Positions 33,868-47,100 of a DNA stretch of 64,000 bases are shown piece by piece; positions within the stretch are counted from its first letter, which is position 1, and every line of letters starts with the position of its first letter. The translations under genes were made by a program, and so were the position numbers. Where the stretch lies: the NCBI GenBank assembly GCA_000827265.1, contig KN834778.1, forward strand, positions 571,097 through 635,096, read 5' to 3'. The DNA is from Collybiopsis luxurians FD-317 M1. Lineage: Eukaryota; Basidiomycota; Agaricomycetes; Agaricales; Omphalotaceae. A model generated the notes under the pieces. The model was not told the origin of the DNA. It made no database searches and saw nothing but the letters and a program-made list of their open reading frames with translations.

Positions 33868-34012
33868 CAACGGTTATTCGACGGACACTGCTAATCTGTA
33901 TTCTGTGTATTCTAATGAGTTATATCTATGTCTTCCATGTGGTCCTCCAATTGGGGTAAATGTATTGAGTACAAAATCCAGTGCAGACAGAAAGAAAAAA
34001 CTATTGCTATTC

Positions 34013-37000
34013 CTACAGGTATCTTATCGAGTCTATTCCTAGACTGCGGCGAGCATGAATTATCGCAACGAGCTCCTTGATACTTTCTTCCAATATCACG
34101 ACGTTATCCAGCAACCTCGAAAGTGTGACTGTCGTAGTGGTCCTTCCGCTATCCTCATCTTCCTCGTCCGAATCATCCTCGATTCTGGACGTAGGAGTCC
34201 TCTCGCTCCAACCAGCACCAAACACATCTTCCTCATCCGCATTCCATTTCCGTTGCTTCTTGACTGGTGTCCAGGGGCTAGAAGCAGGAATAGGCGCTAC
34301 GAAAGGCTCGACTGTAATAGCCCCGGTTTTCTGATAATGTGGCGCGAACGGACTTTCGGATAATGTCTTGCTTTCCTTTCGCGGAGGGGTGGAAGGTACT
34401 ACTGGTGTTGTCGATGGTCTTGACTTGTTCTTTCTCGGGGTAAACAGAGATACGATACTCGCAGAAGCTGACTGTTTGGGTTTCGGTTTGGACTGCGGTA
34501 CAGGTTCGGAAAGTTGTGGGACCCTGACTGGTTCATCACTGATCTCGATAGCGAGTGATAATGCGTCAGTGAGATTCTCTGAGAAGAGCAGTCCTTGCCG
34601 ACGTTCTAGTAAATACCTGTCAAAGTTGTCAACGCTTCGGCGATAACGCTCGAGCTGAGCAACCAGGCCGTGGAAAATAGTATGAATGATAGGACGCGAT
34701 TTTTCATCCAAGCTAGACGCTGGTAAGAAGCTATCGTTATTGGCGAGTTTCTGCTCTATCCGGTAATCGATGGAGCGATCATCGCCATCTCCGTTGGCGT
34801 CAAGTCCAGCAGAAATATCATCGTTGTTGCTCGGCGCAGAATCATTTGAGGCGAACGTGAGCCAACCTGCAAGAGACCTATCAGGATGAATGGCCAGAGT
34901 GGACAAAACTCCAGTCAGGGCAATGTTGAATTCGGGAGTGTTAGAAAAGAATCGGCGGAAAGACTCGAGAAGATTGGATATCATGGGGTCGTTCACATTT
35001 AGACGGTGCTTGGCTTTTTGCCTCGCCTCGATGTTGTCGACGTCTACATGGTACGCCGGCTGATCTTGGATTGAGAAAAAGGCATCGCGGAGGTAGTGAC
35101 TATATCCAGTGCTGAAGGGGTCAGAATTATGCGAGGGGTCCACTCTCGAGACAAGTGCGAGGTAAAGATCCATCTCCCGCTCATGTGTTGAAAATGTGGT
35201 CTCGGGCTGATGGAATAACGGCTCGCTAGATGCAGGGGCTTGAGCTTCTTCCGTCCCAGGATAGACAAAAGTCTCGTCGTCATCGTCGTCCTCCTCTGTA
35301 ATGGATTTTCTGGAAAGGCTAGATATCATGACCGGATGAGGAAAAGAAGTAGCGAGAGGATCAGGCACTACGATCAACAATCTTTCAATGCAGAGCTGAG
35401 GATGTTGTATAAGCATTGCTTGCATCAAATGCAACGCTGCGGTTGCTGTAAGCTGCGATTTGGACCTCAGATTCGATAACAACAAATCCTTCAGAGTGAA
35501 TCGAGCCATCGACGTAAAATATTCCGACTGCTTCCTGCTGTCGGGTGCCTCCATCTCTAGGATAGCCATCGCGCTACTCTTCCGGCGTCTGCTCTTAGCC
35601 TCCTTGTCAGAAACAGCCGCAGACTTGGACTGAGGAGGCTCGTTCTTCAACATCATTAGTGACTGGGGCCGCGGACGTTGTTTGACCTCTTCATTATCTT
35701 CGCTAATCAGGAAGTCGACGAGAAGATCAGCAAGCTGGCCATCTTGTAAAGTACGGATCATGATATCGATATAGGACATGACTGCAACGGCGCTTCCATC
35801 CGCATCTGAACATTCGAGAATGGTTGGGTACAGAACATTCTCCAGAAAGATTCGGCGGACTGCATCCAAAATGGAATTGACGATGGCGGTTCCCACCAAG
35901 GAAGAAGCGTCGACGTTATCCTGTGCGACGTTCCGCCGTAGGACATCTTGCAGGAATTCGAGGAGTTTGAGAAAGTGGTCTAATCGAGCTTTGAAATCTG
36001 GGCTATGGGCATCTTCCACTCCCAAAGCCCACGACTTGGCTCTAAATACCTCGAGCATCTCTTTTTCGTCCTCTGATTCGAGCCAGGTATTTCCTATAAC
36101 CATTCCAGTGTCCTGAGAGCGATCTGCGTTGGTAGGTGGTCGAAATTCGAGTTTGGAAGGTAACATGGAATAGACGGCGCCTAGACCGGCTCCAAGGACT
36201 TCAGAAAAATCACCATCGAGAATATATTCTGCTAATGCTAAAGCTGCGTCTGTGATAGGATCTGCGGCAGTCTCTGATGAAGTCTCTTCTCCGGTGAGCC
36301 GATGGACAGGCTCCCCTGGAGACATGGCAACGTCCATAAGCAATAATAGACCGGCGCGGGCAAATTCGCCGATTTGACCTTCGCGATGCACAAAGCGCAA
36401 AAGGTAATTGAACAGTAGGAATTCGTACTCTGGCTTCTTTGTCACAGAAGACACGGGAGCGGAAGTCACGGTGGTTTGGGAAGGAGCAGGAGATGTTGGA
36501 CGATCGCTAGAGTCTGTACTTGCAGCTTCTTCTTCTTCTTCCTCTTCCTCCTCTTCGTCTTTTTCTTCTACAGAGAACAGAGGGTCTGAGCGATACCAGT
36601 GTTTATCGTGAAAGAAGATCATGAGAAGTTCACGAAATGTTCTTATACGACTGCATAAAATACACAGAAGATTGACCACTGCAATAAGATGAGATGGGAG
36701 TATTTTTGTGTTTAGAATATGAAGCACGCACAATCTTCCTCGAATTCCGATGGCTGAGTCCGAACAGCGTTACCAGCTGCGCCCATTACTTTTCTATGCC
36801 GACCATCGAGTTGTTCATGCAAATCATCTCCGGCGCAGTCCCGAAGTAACCTTAGAACGGCTTTATGAACGGCAGAATGGACTAGAAATTGTTCGTCTAG
36901 TAGCACGACCATGTTCTGGACAGCACGGAGGACTTCTGCTTGAATACCAAAGGGCCTATCCGCTTCACTCAAGCGAACAAGTGTACCGAGAACATCTGAA

Positions 37001-37403
37001 AGAAAGAAATTATTAAAAGTAGAACAATAATGGAAGTGCTTACCATGCTTGAGGAGAAATTCGAGGCAACCACCGGTGGTACTGTATGAAGTTGAATGTG
37101 GAATCGATTTTCAAGATGTGAGCGCGTACCCTTCTTCGATACGTGTAGATTCTGTGACAAGGCTATTGACCATGGATTGGAGATGAGCTGGGACATCTGT
37201 GGACTTGATGCCTCTGGCTAGCTGTCGTTCATCGGGATGTAGGAGGGTGTTCTAAAAGGTGTTGAGAAGAATATGTTAGAGAATGTGAACATCCGAAGAA
37301 CCTTGACGAAATTCCAAGATTTTGTGAATTCCTGAGTGTAATCTGGAGATTCTTTTGGAGAAGGCTGAACACCGGACCTGAGGAACTTTTGAAAGTAATC
37401 CAT
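34013..37403 (-). CDS. FHF complex Hook-interacting protein (FHIP, RAI16-like)
   Basis: Adaptor linking Hook and dynein to early endosomes. ATG 37403 gives MDYFQKFLRSGVQPSP, then NTLLHPDERQLARGIKSTDVPA, TGGCLEFLLKHDVLGTLV, EVLRAVQNMVVLLDEQFLVH and VNLLCILCSRIRTFRELLMI. This is the conserved N-terminal helical-repeat region of the RAI16-like family. The main exon (36690-34013) continues with an acidic insertion, YEFLLFNYLLRFVHREGQIG, FARAGLLLLMDVAMSPGEP and a long helical C-terminal half with disordered Ser/Pro loops, ending SLGIDSIRYL at its stop. About 1,040 residues, normal for fungal members. In filamentous fungi the complex moves endosomes along hyphae. Confidence 0.88.
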
Positions 37404-37668
37404 AGAGTGGGCGACGCCATCACGTGTACGGTGTAGTGTAGATCTATCATTGCTGAGCGCTGTTTTGTCATTCGGTGTCACTCCAATTCCGACAAGTCCA
37501 CACCGCCTTTGCATGAATTTCCCTTCCTCTATAATAATGCCAGTATTCGGTCATCCTTTGATGTAGGCTTTGACAGCTGCCCTACTTCAACTTGGTCGCC
37601 CCAGGCAAGCCCTAGCTCATCCCTCTTCCTTCCTTCTTCCATCTTTCCGACCTCTTTTCCCTGGTGAA

Positions 37669-39992
37669 ATGCAGCGTCCTTACCGACCTCGTCTGTCCTT
37701 ACATTCTCAGTCGTTATCAGTTAACACAGACTTTCTTTCAAAAGTAACATTCTCCCTGTTCGATCCCTTCATTCCATTCTCATTTTCTCTTTAAACAGCT
37801 TGGTACAATCCCAGCAGAAGTCTCCGCCTCAACTCCCACTTCACCCCTCCCAGATAGGACTCTAGCCCAAGTTCGACGGAAAACCGTCGCTGGAAATCTG
37901 GCTAATTGGGGCCCAGCTCACGAATATGAGGAACGAATCGCCCTTCTCGAGGCCCAGAATTCGAGGATCTCAGGAGAATTGAAAGCCACACGGGACGCCC
38001 TAGTCGACGAGCGTGAAAATAGACGTATCGAGCGCCAATCAGTTCTCACGTCTGCTCCGTCGCGATCATCCACTCATACAGATCATGATAACCATGTCAT
38101 CAGCGATCACTCTGAGATTCTCTATGAGCGCAAATTGCGCATGGAAATCCTGGATTCCCTCAAGAAAGTTCGCGCCCAGAACATGTCCATATCTCGCTCT
38201 CTAAGGGAAAGCCAGGATAATTACGCTTCTCTCAGCAGCGTCCTCGAAGCAGAGCAAAGGGAGAAGGACGAGCTGCGGGAAGAGATCAAGAAGCTGTCTA
38301 TGAGAAATTTCACGCTTTTCGAACACAACAAGCTTCTTGTCAGCCGGGACTCTGCTTTACAAGATGAGATCTCGTCTCTCATGACCAAATCTCAAGCAGA
38401 CGATTGGATGCGTGGTGTTCTCGAACAAGAACTCCAGAAATTTCGTCAAGGCTCTCCACTCAAGGAAGGGTACACTAAGCGGGAAGTCGAGCGCGGTCCT
38501 ACTCCAGCTATCACTCTGGAACACCAGGGTCCTCTGCGTGCTCAGCTTGTTGCAGCTCGCGATGAGCTGCATATTGCGCGTAAACGTCTCGAGGCCTCGG
38601 AAAAAAAGAGTGAAGAGTTGGAGAGCAGGGTTTCGAACATCCAGCGCAACATGTCACAGTGTCTCGATTCTTCTGCAAAAGCATTGGAAGTCGAACGAGA
38701 GCTCCGCGCGGAAGTCGAAGAATATGCTCGTACATTGGAGGAGGAGAACGCCCGTCTCAAAGAGTCTACAGCAGAACACGGCCCAGTAATTGATATGCCC
38801 ATCAGTTCATCACCAAAAAGCATGGCGGGCGCAGAATCATCCTCGTGCAAGGCAACCTTATTTTCAGAATCCCCTGCTCCACATCGCATACTTTGTGGAG
38901 ACGTTCAGAAAGTTACTGTGGATGTGAGGAATGTGACTTTGTCACCCATAGTTTACGATAGCGCCTCCATCGTAAAGTCCCAAGTTACCTTCAAAGCGCG
39001 ACGTCGTGAACGGTTGCTAGAGCGACAACTTCGTCTGTCCAATGCCAAGGTAAAACTTTGCATGTCTTCACTATATGCGGATTACTGACGTGAGATCTTA
39101 TAGAAAACCGCGCGCCGAAGATCGTCACTGCGACTCTCACGCTCTAGTGCCTTATTTTCTTCAGTGTCTTCACCTGCTGTCACCGATGTACCGATATTCC
39201 AATCGTTTGCCCTTACGCCTCCCCTTTCCCCAACTGCTCCCATAGTATCAGACTCTGCCGATGCCCACCCTTCAACCCCACCTCCGACCCCACCTTCGAC
39301 TCCCCCTCGACGGCCTCGGTTTCCATCTAATCCAGATACTCATGGCGTGAAGCGCGATTCTTCAGCCCTTAAGCCACTGCGGTTGAGCATGTTTGTTTCT
39401 CCAGAACGCCTCGGTCAGCATGGTTCTCCCCAGTCACGGTTTACCGCTCCTTCGCCGATACTTCCTCCGGTGCCCCCTGCCACACCGAAGAAACAGGATT
39501 CTTTGCGAGAGAAAAGGAGACAGCCCTTTCGTAGTGATACCGGATCTACGACGAACTATCCAGACACTCCTTATTCTTCTGTTTCTACCTTGGTTGCACC
39601 TTCTCCCGCCCCGGCGTCCACAGACAAGGGAAAATCGCTCATCTTAGCTACAACTCTTTCCAAGCAACCTTCTTTTGATGCCATACTGAAAGCCAGTACA
39701 ACGCTCTTTGTAAGGATTTGGGTTTACTTTGCTGTATATATGCGCTAACATGAGCATCTGTACAGCTGGACAACCGCGCAGATCGCGAAGAAACTCGCCT
39801 GCCGAGCCCTACGACGACAAAGACTACGACGAAATTTGCTGATCATGCCACTCAAATGCGTAGAGCGTCTGCACTGCTGGTGAGTACTTACGCCTATATT
39901 TTCTCTGCTTGTTTCTCAATCCATTTCAATTTTAGGCTAGCATTGCGAAAAGCACCGGTATTGGCAGTCTCGAAGATTGGTTTGTTGTATGA
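37669..39992 (+). CDS. Coiled-coil protein with Pro/Ser-rich tail
   Basis: ATG 37669 starts MQRPYRPRLSLHSQSLSVN; one intron joins LGTIPAEVSASTPTSPLP and a long exon to 39049. The middle is a strong coiled coil (EERIALLEAQNSRISGEL; LRMEILDSLKKVRAQNMSI; VLEAEQREKDELREEIKKL; RKRLEASEKKSEELESRVS). After an intron at 39050-39103 comes a Pro-rich region with repeated TPPPTPPSTPPRRP, and two more short exons end with GIGSLEDWFVV at TGA 39990-39992. No family recognised; the design resembles cytoskeletal or septal scaffold proteins, but that is only a guess. Confidence 0.78.
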
Positions 39993-40172
39993 TAAGTTGG
40001 AAATTTGTGTAGTGTATGTAAATACTCGATATTTATTTTACTTATAATACTGTAGTTGTAGTTATCGAAAGACTGACCGAGTTTTGAACAATTTGTATTA
40101 TACGTCTCTGAGCGCTTAGATAATCTAATCTGCGTCTCACGTTTTCTTTACTCAACTTGACTCTCAACTCTG

Positions 40173-41484
40173 ATGTCGTCGAACGGAACGGAAACCACGG
40201 TCGTTGCAAAGAAGACGAAAGCCAAAAAGCTTAGACCCGCCAGAAAGCAAGTCAAGCCCGGTGATGTCGAGAGAAAAGAGACACCACAGACCGGAAAGGA
40301 ATACAGTGAGTTTCTGCGTTTTATGGCCTGTATCTTCTCTGACTTACAGTTCTATCTGCAACCAGACATCTGGTATAATAAATGGGCGGGCGGAGACAGA
40401 GAAGACAGTTATTCAAAGTGAGCTATCTTTGCATACGCGAAACCATGGTATCTAACAACGCTCTAGTAAAACCAAATCCCAAACGCGCTGTAATATCAAG
40501 CGGGATTCTGGGCTCACTCGCGCTAATTCCACTGGGATGAAATACTGTTGCCTATTCTTTTCCCGCGGATGCTGTCCTTACGGTTGGGAATGCGAATACC
40601 TCCACACACTGCCGGATCCCGAAACCGCTCTACCCGACAGTTCCAAGGATTGTTTTGCGCGAGACAAGTTTGCAGATTACCGTGATGATATGGGCGGCGT
40701 CGGTAGTTTCAATCGCCAGAACCGGACGCTGTACGTTGGAAGAATAAAGGAAACGGGAACAGGTTTAGAGACGGAGGAGGTCGTTAGAAGGCATTTCAAG
40801 GAATTCGGTGAAATTGAACGGGGTGCGTAAAAGGTTTTTTTTTTTCTTTTCATACATCTTATTCTGCATTCTTCAGACGACTCGGAAACAGGATGGGCCG
40901 TCAAGGTTCTACAATACCGTTCCGTCGCCTTTGTCACCTACAAGTCCGAGTTACATGCCCAATTCGCCAAGGAGGCAATGGCATGCCAGTCACTCGACAA
41001 CGACGAGATTTTAAATGTCCGATGGGCAACCGAAGATCCTAACCCAGTCTCCAAGGTAAACGAGAAACGTCGTTTGGAGGAAATGGGCCAGGCTGCGATA
41101 CGCGAGAAGATTGATCCCACAGTAGTGGATGCAATGCGAACTATCAGGGCTCTGGAAGATGGTGACGTCTTGGATAGCTCAGGGAATCTTCTCGAAAATG
41201 ATGCCGAAGACGACGTGGAGGAGGAGGAGGAAGAGGAGGAGACTGGCCGCGATGCCAAACGACGGAAGCTTGACACGGATGACGATGTTTCCACTCCCCT
41301 TCCATCTTCACTGCAACCGTTGAAACCGGCGGGCTTACTCAGTGCAGATACTATAGAAAGTTTGAGGTACTTTTCAGAAATTCGAAAAAGAAATGGCACT
41401 CAACCCCCAGCTGTACCTCGAGCGACAGTCCCAATAACAGTGGGGCTTGATTTGGGGGACTACGGAAGTGATGGCGAGGACTAA
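40173..41484 (+). CDS. CWC2: Pre-mRNA-splicing factor CWC2
   Basis: Spliceosome NTC-related protein that contacts the U6 snRNA and pre-mRNA near the catalytic centre. ATG 40173; after a basic leader with KKTKAKKLRPARKQ, two introns lead to IWYNKWAGGD, the Torus region, and a zinc finger in CCLFFSRGCCPYGWECEYLH (C..C..C-x3-H). The RRM follows: RNP2-like TLYVGRIKE, HFKEFGEIER, an intron, then RNP1-like RSVAFVTYKSELHAQFAKEA and NVRWATEDPNP. The acidic C-terminus has a Glu run and ends DLGDYGSDGED at TAA 41482-41484. Order and length match CWC2/RBM22-type proteins of basidiomycetes. Confidence 0.94.
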
Positions 41485-41578
41485 ATTACTACACAGAGGT
41501 TGTAGAGTTGTATACGAATCAATTTGTCTATTGTATTCAACTACTGCTAGTTGTCATGAATTGTACCAACTCTTCATG

Positions 41579-43771
41579 TCAGTTTTTTTCTCGTAGTGCC
41601 TCAAAACTTCTGCTACTTCGGAAGCATTCAGATACTTGTTCACCATTAGCATCTAGAGTCATATCATCAATGTAAAGAATCTGAAAAATAAAACCAGATC
41701 AACATACCAGGATCCAATTTCTGAGTGCACTCCATCCTGCAGCTCGATGAATCATGAGCCAATATTTATCAATAAACTCCATAACTCCAGCAACATAATC
41801 TTGGACAAATTGTTTTCTATCAAATGCTGGCTCGGTCAACCTCCTACACTCAACATGCTCTACACGTACCGATTCAAGAATATCCAGCGCCCCCATAAAG
41901 CATGCATCACTTTGTGTTCATCACTAATATCATCACTTTCAAAGATTTCCGCTTCGCGATCCAAAACCGCCCAAGATAACACACCGAACTCATCTAGAGG
42001 CAAGATACCAAGCAAATCGTACAAATAAGGTCCACCAGGTCGACAAGAGTATTCTATGGTGATTTTTCCATCCTCAGAAGTGGCAGGAAGGTATGGATAC
42101 CTAGCAGCTGGCCCAAGAGGATTGTCAGCTGGAGGTGGAGATGGATACCGCGGTTGCACGCGAGCCGGAGGGGTTTCTAATGGATCTCGAGCAGGAGGGG
42201 GAGGGGTTGGGGATGCAAATGCTAGAGATCTAAACTTGGGAGTAAATTCAATCGGCAGCGGGGAACTAGACCGAGTAGGAGTGACTGGAACTGGAACTGG
42301 GATCACAGGGGACATGCGCGCCTTGATATCGATATCCAAAACAGTCTCGTCTTCCAGAGTCAAACTGGTAATAGATAGGTCCGCATCTCTATCAACTGTT
42401 GTTCCAATGACCGCCGCAAAAGGAAAGTTTATGACCACAGGACGTAAATCCGCGACAGGTATCGGAAAAGTCAAGATGAGACGCCACTGGAATAGAGCTA
42501 GTCAATAAAGATTTATAAGACTTTACCAAAGGAAAACAATTACCAGGTTATCCTTTTTTTTGAGCCACGACACTGAAATTCCCGAGTGATAGCTTTCTAG
42601 ATGAGCATTGAGCATCTGCCTCGAATCCAATTCGCCAAAGAGTTTACACAAAGGGCAGACCCATGAGTGAAGAGTAACGTTGACTCTGCTCCCATCGAAA
42701 CTGGTTCGAAACAGAACTTGCAAAACAACTTCATGTACTTTGGGAGAGAGTTGTTGGGTAGATTTACTCCTCTTGCCTTCTACTTTATGGTTATAAAATG
42801 ATTTGCGAAAAGACGCCCGAAGATTGCGCCTTAGAAATGGAAGATTTCGGGCAGGAAGAAGAGGTACAAACGGCAGAATCGCTTGTAACATCGAGGCAGA
42901 GGCTACAGGCACTGATTCTGTACCAATATTTTCTCCGGTGTACAGAATGTCAGATTCCTCAGAATGTGTGTCTGGTAACGAATGCAATCTTTCTGCCTCG
43001 TCTTCCTCCTCATCGCTACTGATGATCACAATTTTTTTGGATTTGGTGACCTTGAAGGGAAGACTCTCCTCACTGGAGGAAGAGGTTCGAGCCCGTGTGG
43101 TGGTGGTTTTCCGGCCCCATTGTTGTTGGCTTTCGATTTCCGAATCGTGCGCGGAAGAGTCTTGGTCGACGACCATACGAGTACTCGAATCAGATTCCGA
43201 GTCCGAGCTCGATTCAGGATTTCTCAGTCGTCCTCTCCTATCGAACCAGGGTCCTTGAGTTGGCATTTCAAGTTTACGAACCATTTTGCGCTGGGACGAA
43301 GACCCCGGAACAGTCGCCGAAGATGCCTGCTTGTTGATACCAGCTATAGTTTTCCGACCTTTACTGGGTCTCGACACAGTCGAAACAGGGTCATCCCCTC
43401 GCTGCCATTGGCCGATCCGACTGATGGTCTTATTGGCAGGGGCTGTCTTATTGGTGGGGGTTGGAAGAAGAGTTGAACGCGGACGACGCTTTTTGCCCGA
43501 GTCCTCCCAGCCCACATCGGCGTTCCTAGTCTTCTGAGGATGACGCACTGGTTTCAGATTCGAAAAGGGATCGAGGCCTGTAATAGATACGGATTAGGAC
43601 CAAGTTGCTAACAAATTCCTTAGTGGATGGGTCCGAACCTTTATTCGAAACAGAAAACATGGGACCAGCAGATGCTGATTGACCTGAATTCGGTAACTTT
43701 CTTGCTCGATGGATGGTGAAAAAATCTGAGTTAGAATAATCCCAGGGAAACCTCCCATTGGAATTATACAT
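41579..43771 (-). CDS. SUZ12-like protein (C2H2 finger plus VEFS box)
   Basis: Probable core subunit of Polycomb repressive complex 2, which methylates H3K27. ATG 43771 (MYNSNGRFPWDYSNSD) is the most likely start; after one intron a long basic, Ser-rich region follows (SSSDSESDSSTRM, KKIVIISSDEEEDEAE). Near 42660-42580 is a C2H2 finger, WVCPLCKLFGELDSR then LNAHLESYH, followed by a conserved SWLKKKDNL. The next exon (42490-41870) ends with a VEFS-like box: SDEHKVMHALWGRWIFLNR. After another intron it continues as QFVQDYVAGVMEFIDKYW and MIHRAAGWSALRNWIL, and ends at TGA 41581-41579. Finger plus VEFS order is diagnostic of SUZ12/Su(z)12. No EZH2 or EED homologue is in this window. Confidence 0.75.
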
Positions 43772-44187
43772 GCTGCAAGTCCTATGAGTATCTGTAATCT
43801 GAAAGACAAGTGCTCCCGACTATTCCGAAGCACTTTGTGTTTTTAGGGATGTTATCACGAGCACGTATAAAATGTGAACGATAGTCGGATAGAACTTGGG
43901 TTACCGTTACAGAAGAGAAAGAACATCAGGCTGAACACGTGCACGTCGCGCTAGCCTGTTATAGTTTGAAATGATCAGCTTTGACCACTTCATCGACAGT
44001 AAACTCCTTAATAAACGAGTCATGAGAACGTTGGGTATTGCTATTAGAATAATGTATAACGTCCTGTATCGTAACTATTTACAAAAGAAAACACTGATCC
44101 GGACGCAGTGATTTGCAAGGTAGGTAGGTAGGTAAGTACACCGGGCAATGGTAGTCAACCAACGCAAAGATACTGTGTGATAAATCA
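43772..44187. other. Spacer between two minus-strand genes with a (GGTA)4 repeat
   Basis: Contains the 3' flank of FKS1 and the 5' flank of the SUZ12-like gene. A perfect four-unit GGTA tandem lies at 44119-44134. No gene seen. Confidence 0.5.
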
Positions 44188-47100
44188 TTAGATGGTCTTG
44201 CAAATTGAGCAATTGAACGTGATCTCGTTCCGGAATAATGCAGCTGGGGTAAAATTGTCAGCAAAGTCTGGTCGAAGCAAGATAGGCATCGCGACATACG
44301 CAAGAGAATCAGTGCGACCAAGAAGCTCACGACGATAGCATATACGAATGTATACTTGATCACCTATATTGGACGAATTCGAGGTCAGCAAACTCCATGA
44401 GGAGCGTCAAAAACACGTACGATCCAACGCCTTGCTCGTTTCTGCTTCGTGGAAAACAGTGGGGCACGAATCTGCTTGGAAGGGCGTAGCCAGACTGAAA
44501 AAAAAGTTAGCCGCCATCCAGGTCCAAGAAAAAAACATATAGCTCACATAGCATAGTGGAATGGAGCTGGTTGACGAACGGAATAAGGATGGGAGGTGTC
44601 AAGCCAATGAGCAGAATATGGGCCAGCAAGAAATCTGAACTCCAAAGTGACATTTCCACGATCTTGACGATGAACTCTCGGGCGGGTTGAGAGATGGCTG
44701 AGTGACCAAGACCTCTTCCATACCATTTACCGGTCCACCAGGCAGTGTTGGTCTCGTCATGCTTGAATTCACGGGTGAGGAAAACCGCAATGAGTATCTT
44801 CTGAATGGCCCTTTGTATGGCAACGATACAGATCACCCCAAGTACGGCGTGAGAGGTGTCCCACAGCTCCAAGAACCACTTGAAAAAAAATCAGACATGA
44901 AACGTTGTGAGGCGTCACAGCACTTACGAAGAACTCGAAGAACGCTATGATACCCAGTAAAGCCAATCCGTGAGCTAGCGCAGCGATGGTAGATCCAAAC
45001 TTCCACGACTCCACCATGGGTCCCAGCATCAAAGAGATGAAGAAAAGAGTGATCAAAACCGCGGCATTCCACACAATGGGTCCAAGCGCGACAACAGCGA
45101 TACGGATGAGGGGACTAGGAGGCTGGTCACCGTTGGCGTCAGGGAACGACTTGACAAACATATAAGCAACGACAAAGATCACGGCAACACAGATAGGCCA
45201 AAGGATTTCCGAAAAGATAACTGCTCTCCATCCAGCACGAGGAACATCGCCGGACATCTTCTCCGAAGGATGACCCAATTTCTTTTTCTTGTACCCTGTA
45301 ATCATGGTACGCGAGAGACGGCAATAACCGTACCAACTGCTTGACTTTGATCTTCCGTTTCCGCGAGACATCCAACGAAGGAATTCTCGATAATCGACAA
45401 TGAAGTCGACAAACGAGAACTGATGGGGGTTAAACAAGAAGGGCGCTATGCACAGGGAGAAGATGGAAATCCAGAAATAGATCAGGTGCGGTATCCAGAT
45501 GGTGATGGTGGCATAGAGCAGAAGCAGCAGATTTCGCATTCCCATATAGATACTGGGCCCAGCGAACCGGGAATAAAGAATGCTGAAATTTATGCGCGTT
45601 GTGGCGAAGCCACGACCAGTAGCAATATAACGAGCACCACCAAAAGTCAAGTTACTCAAAATAGCCTGTGAGTAGATCTGTGTCGAAAACACTTCGAATA
45701 TAGGCGACAGGGACAAAAAGTGTTTTCCCAAACGTAGTAGTGCCTTGCCAGTTCCACGCTCGACCAATTCTAATCATTGACTAGTCAGCCAAAACCCTGC
45801 CACGTAAAGCTAAAGGCAACCTACCCTGTAAAAATAGGGGGAGGAAAGCGATGAAAAAGACCAAGAAGATGGAGACGATACAGCGCTTGATCCAGTCGAA
45901 CACCGGCTGGAGGTTGTAGCATCCAGGCTGACCACCAATGACATTGCCTGCTGAATCGACCTTGCAAATAAGAAGCTGCTTGTTCAGCGTTCCGAGATAG
46001 ACCACTGCAAAAAGTGAATGAGCTAAACAACCATGCAAGAGAAATCAACCGCGTACATGTCAACATGAAAATCTGAATCGAGTAGATGACAAGAATGTTA
46101 TTAATGTGGAAACCGGGATGACCGTAGTAGAAGGTGAGGAACCGGTCGATAGGAAGCTGAGTTCCTAGGTAGTAATACTCTCGACTAAGCATCTGTTCAC
46201 CCATACCGGTTCCAATTTTCGTCTGAAAGTTCAGAATGGTACCGAAACCGAGATCACGACCTTTGCCGCATTGGTAATATTCCGAGTGTTTGATACGACC
46301 TCCACGACCAAAGGCATTCATACCAGCAAAGATATCTTCGTTGAGATGCAGTCCCTTTTGAGCCTTGGACACACCTCCACGAGTGTTCATAAACGTCGCA
46401 TTGAGGAAGTCAGGGTGTCCGTAATGCAATTTTCCACCGATCCAGGCCAAAGCACGAGCCGTCATGGTACCGAATGTCTGTTCCTTTCCGGCAGCAATAT
46501 CACCGAGCACGCCAATATTCTCGGAGAAAATGTATTCACGAGTACCGACGATGGCGACGGGGGCCTTTTTGAACTCTTTATGACCCCACTGGGCGTAGGG
46601 ACTCTGACTCGATACAGAATATTCTTCAAACTCGCCGAGGATATTCCTAATCTTCAAGCATTCTTCGAGATAGTTGTCCTGGTTGGCGTCGATAAGCTGG
46701 AGGTACTCCCCGCGGTAGAAGACCATGGCGTGATTCTGGTTATCTGACTTTCCGTCACCGAGGATAGGGTTACCCGGAAGTTCAACACGGAACTTTGGCT
46801 TCCTCTTTCCCGTTGCCTCGTCCAGTTCCGAATGTCCGTCGATAAGTACAGAGAAAATACGTGTTTCACCACCTTTGGGCGCCGGCTCTTCATCGAGATA
46901 GGCGATTTGCAAGTCTGGGTAGGCACGCAACAAAAACTCGGCATTCTCCTGTTCTTCCTTGTTGAATTTGGAGAAGCGTTGCATGGAGATGGTAAACTTG
47001 AATTTGCGCCTAGACATTCTCTCTAGCTCACGTTCCAGGCGCTCGGTGTTGCCGCCAAAGTTGTGCACGATATCTGGATTCTCCACACGATAAAGGAGTT

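Noticed and set aside
42056..43548. Long plus-strand ORFs opposite the SUZ12-like gene
   Set aside because: They are shadows of the minus-strand exons, with Gly/Ser/Arg composition typical of antisense reading.
44119..44134. (GGTA)4 repeat as a regulatory element
   Set aside because: Too short and in a 3' flank; most simply a chance microsatellite.
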